Shown here: in pieces, positions 6,923 through 7,228 of the stretch
Position numbering within the stretch: the stretch's first letter is position 1
Layout of the letters: each line of letters opens with the position of its first letter
Source of the DNA: Planctomycetota bacterium
Lineage (GTDB): Bacteria; Planctomycetota; Phycisphaerae; Sedimentisphaerales; Anaerohalosphaeraceae
Reading direction: 5' to 3'
Length of the DNA: 7,228 nt
Assembly: GCA_021160785.1 (NCBI GenBank)
Contig: JAGHBX010000252.1
Location: 1-7,228 of the forward strand
The notes under the pieces: generated by a model
The model's input: only the letters and a program-made list of their open reading frames with translations
Told to the model about the DNA's origin: nothing
Databases searched by the model: none
Program-made: the position numbers and the translations under genes

Positions 6923-6964
6923 CTCCTGCCTGTTGCCTCCTGCCTATTGCCTGAATCCTGTCTC
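6923..6964 (-). repeat. Heptanucleotide array at the 3' end of the YD-repeat gene
   Basis: On the plus strand the stretch divides without gaps into six 7-base units: CTCCTGC, CTGTTGC, CTCCTGC, CTATTGC, CTGAATC and CTGTCTC. The first four fit CTNNTGC and all six begin with CT and end with C. A seventh unit, CAAATTC (6965-6971), keeps the outer Cs only. Read on the minus strand, the array supplies the last codons and the TAG stop (6944-6946) of the YD-repeat frame and continues past it. Copies are degenerate and there are no spacers, so it is not a CRISPR. Confidence 0.7.
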
Positions 6965-7228
6965 CAAATTCGCACTAATTAAAGATACCTGGTGACTTTT
7001 TTGGCCCGCGCCGTTGTATTCGGCCAATACCTGCCAATTGGGGTTATAATAGTACAGCGTCGTTACATCGGGGTCGGCGGACTTGTCTATCACGCGGATG
7101 CGCCTGCCAAGGGCGTCATAATCCATTGTCGCCACTTCGACGCTCGAGGAGCCCTCGATCTTGACCAGCCGATTTTCATAATCGTAGAAGTACTCGTAGT
7201 CGTCCTTGTCCGTGGTCATATTGCCCGC
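6944..7228 (-). CDS. RHS/YD-repeat protein, C-terminal fragment (partial, probably truncated)
   Basis: The frame is open to the window edge, so the N-terminus lies outside; the ATG at 7219 is internal (AGN precedes it). The visible residues carry YD-repeat signatures: AGNMTTDKDDYEYFYDYENRLVK, then MDYDALGRRIRV, then LYYYNPNWQVLAEYNGAG. These repeats belong to large secreted or surface RHS-type proteins that wrap into a beta-barrel shell. In complete relatives this last segment is normally followed by more repeats and a DPxG-type RHS core. Here the protein ends about 22 residues after NGAG, with an unrelated tail (SHQVSLISANLETGFRQ). The two other frames also close at 6979-6981 (TAA) and 6975-6977 (TAG), so a single frameshift does not restore the family sequence. 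The gene is probably a truncated remnant or tail fragment. The family call is firm; whether it is functional is unknown. Confidence 0.8.
   Translation of the reverse strand, partial: AGNMTTDKDDYEYFYDYENRLVKIEGSSSVEVATMDYDALGRRIRVIDKSADPDVTTLYYYNPNWQVLAEYNGAGQKSHQVSLISANLETGFRQ

Noticed and set aside
6923..6964. CRISPR array
   Set aside because: The units are 7 bases, contiguous, degenerate and without spacers.
6995..7003. Programmed -1 frameshift at AAAAAAG in the YD-repeat gene
   Set aside because: The heptamer is not in the X-XXY-YYZ phase relative to the reading frame, and both alternative frames stop within about 30 bases.

Overview
The window looks like a piece of a Planctomycetota chromosome, probably of the Phycisphaerae/Sedimentisphaerales type. 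That placement is inferred from three things: a large secreted DUF4091/GH123-like glycosidase protein, an alanyl-tRNA synthetase with a Cys/His-rich insertion of the kind I associate with planctomycetes, and a small conserved protein I also associate with that phylum. No rRNA or other taxonomic marker is present.

Layout: positions 29-2836 (minus strand) hold one long gene for an exported, multidomain, probably carbohydrate-active protein. A 222-bp divergent spacer with a candidate promoter for each direction separates it from alaS (3059-5779, plus strand, GTG start), which is complete and carries all expected aminoacylation, editing and C-Ala motifs. A short hairpin plus T-tract follows alaS. 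A near-consensus promoter (TTGACA, 16 bp, TATAAA) then drives a 90-residue conserved protein of unknown function (6004-6276, plus). Convergent to it is a small two-TM membrane protein (6512-6823, minus). The window ends in the 3' end of an RHS/YD-repeat gene (6944 to beyond the edge, minus). The genes do not form an obvious pathway: alaS is housekeeping, and the others look like independent single-gene units.

The most unusual material is between the genes from about 5780 onward. The leader of the 90-aa gene and the 3' end of the YD-repeat gene each contain a degenerate array with a strict 7-nt period (5943-5991 and 6923-6964). A looser TTC array with 7/8-nt spacing lies at 5858-5897. The convergent spacer contains a perfect 17-bp inverted repeat spanning 130 bp (6291-6420). 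The last 86 sense codons of alaS contain no codon ending in T and favour ATA for Ile, unlike the start of the same gene. The YD-repeat frame closes in all three frames shortly after an A6 tract, exactly where the heptamer array begins. No CRISPR array, tRNA, rRNA or complete mobile element was seen. No complete novel multi-gene system is visible; the short-period intergenic arrays are the best candidate for something under-described.
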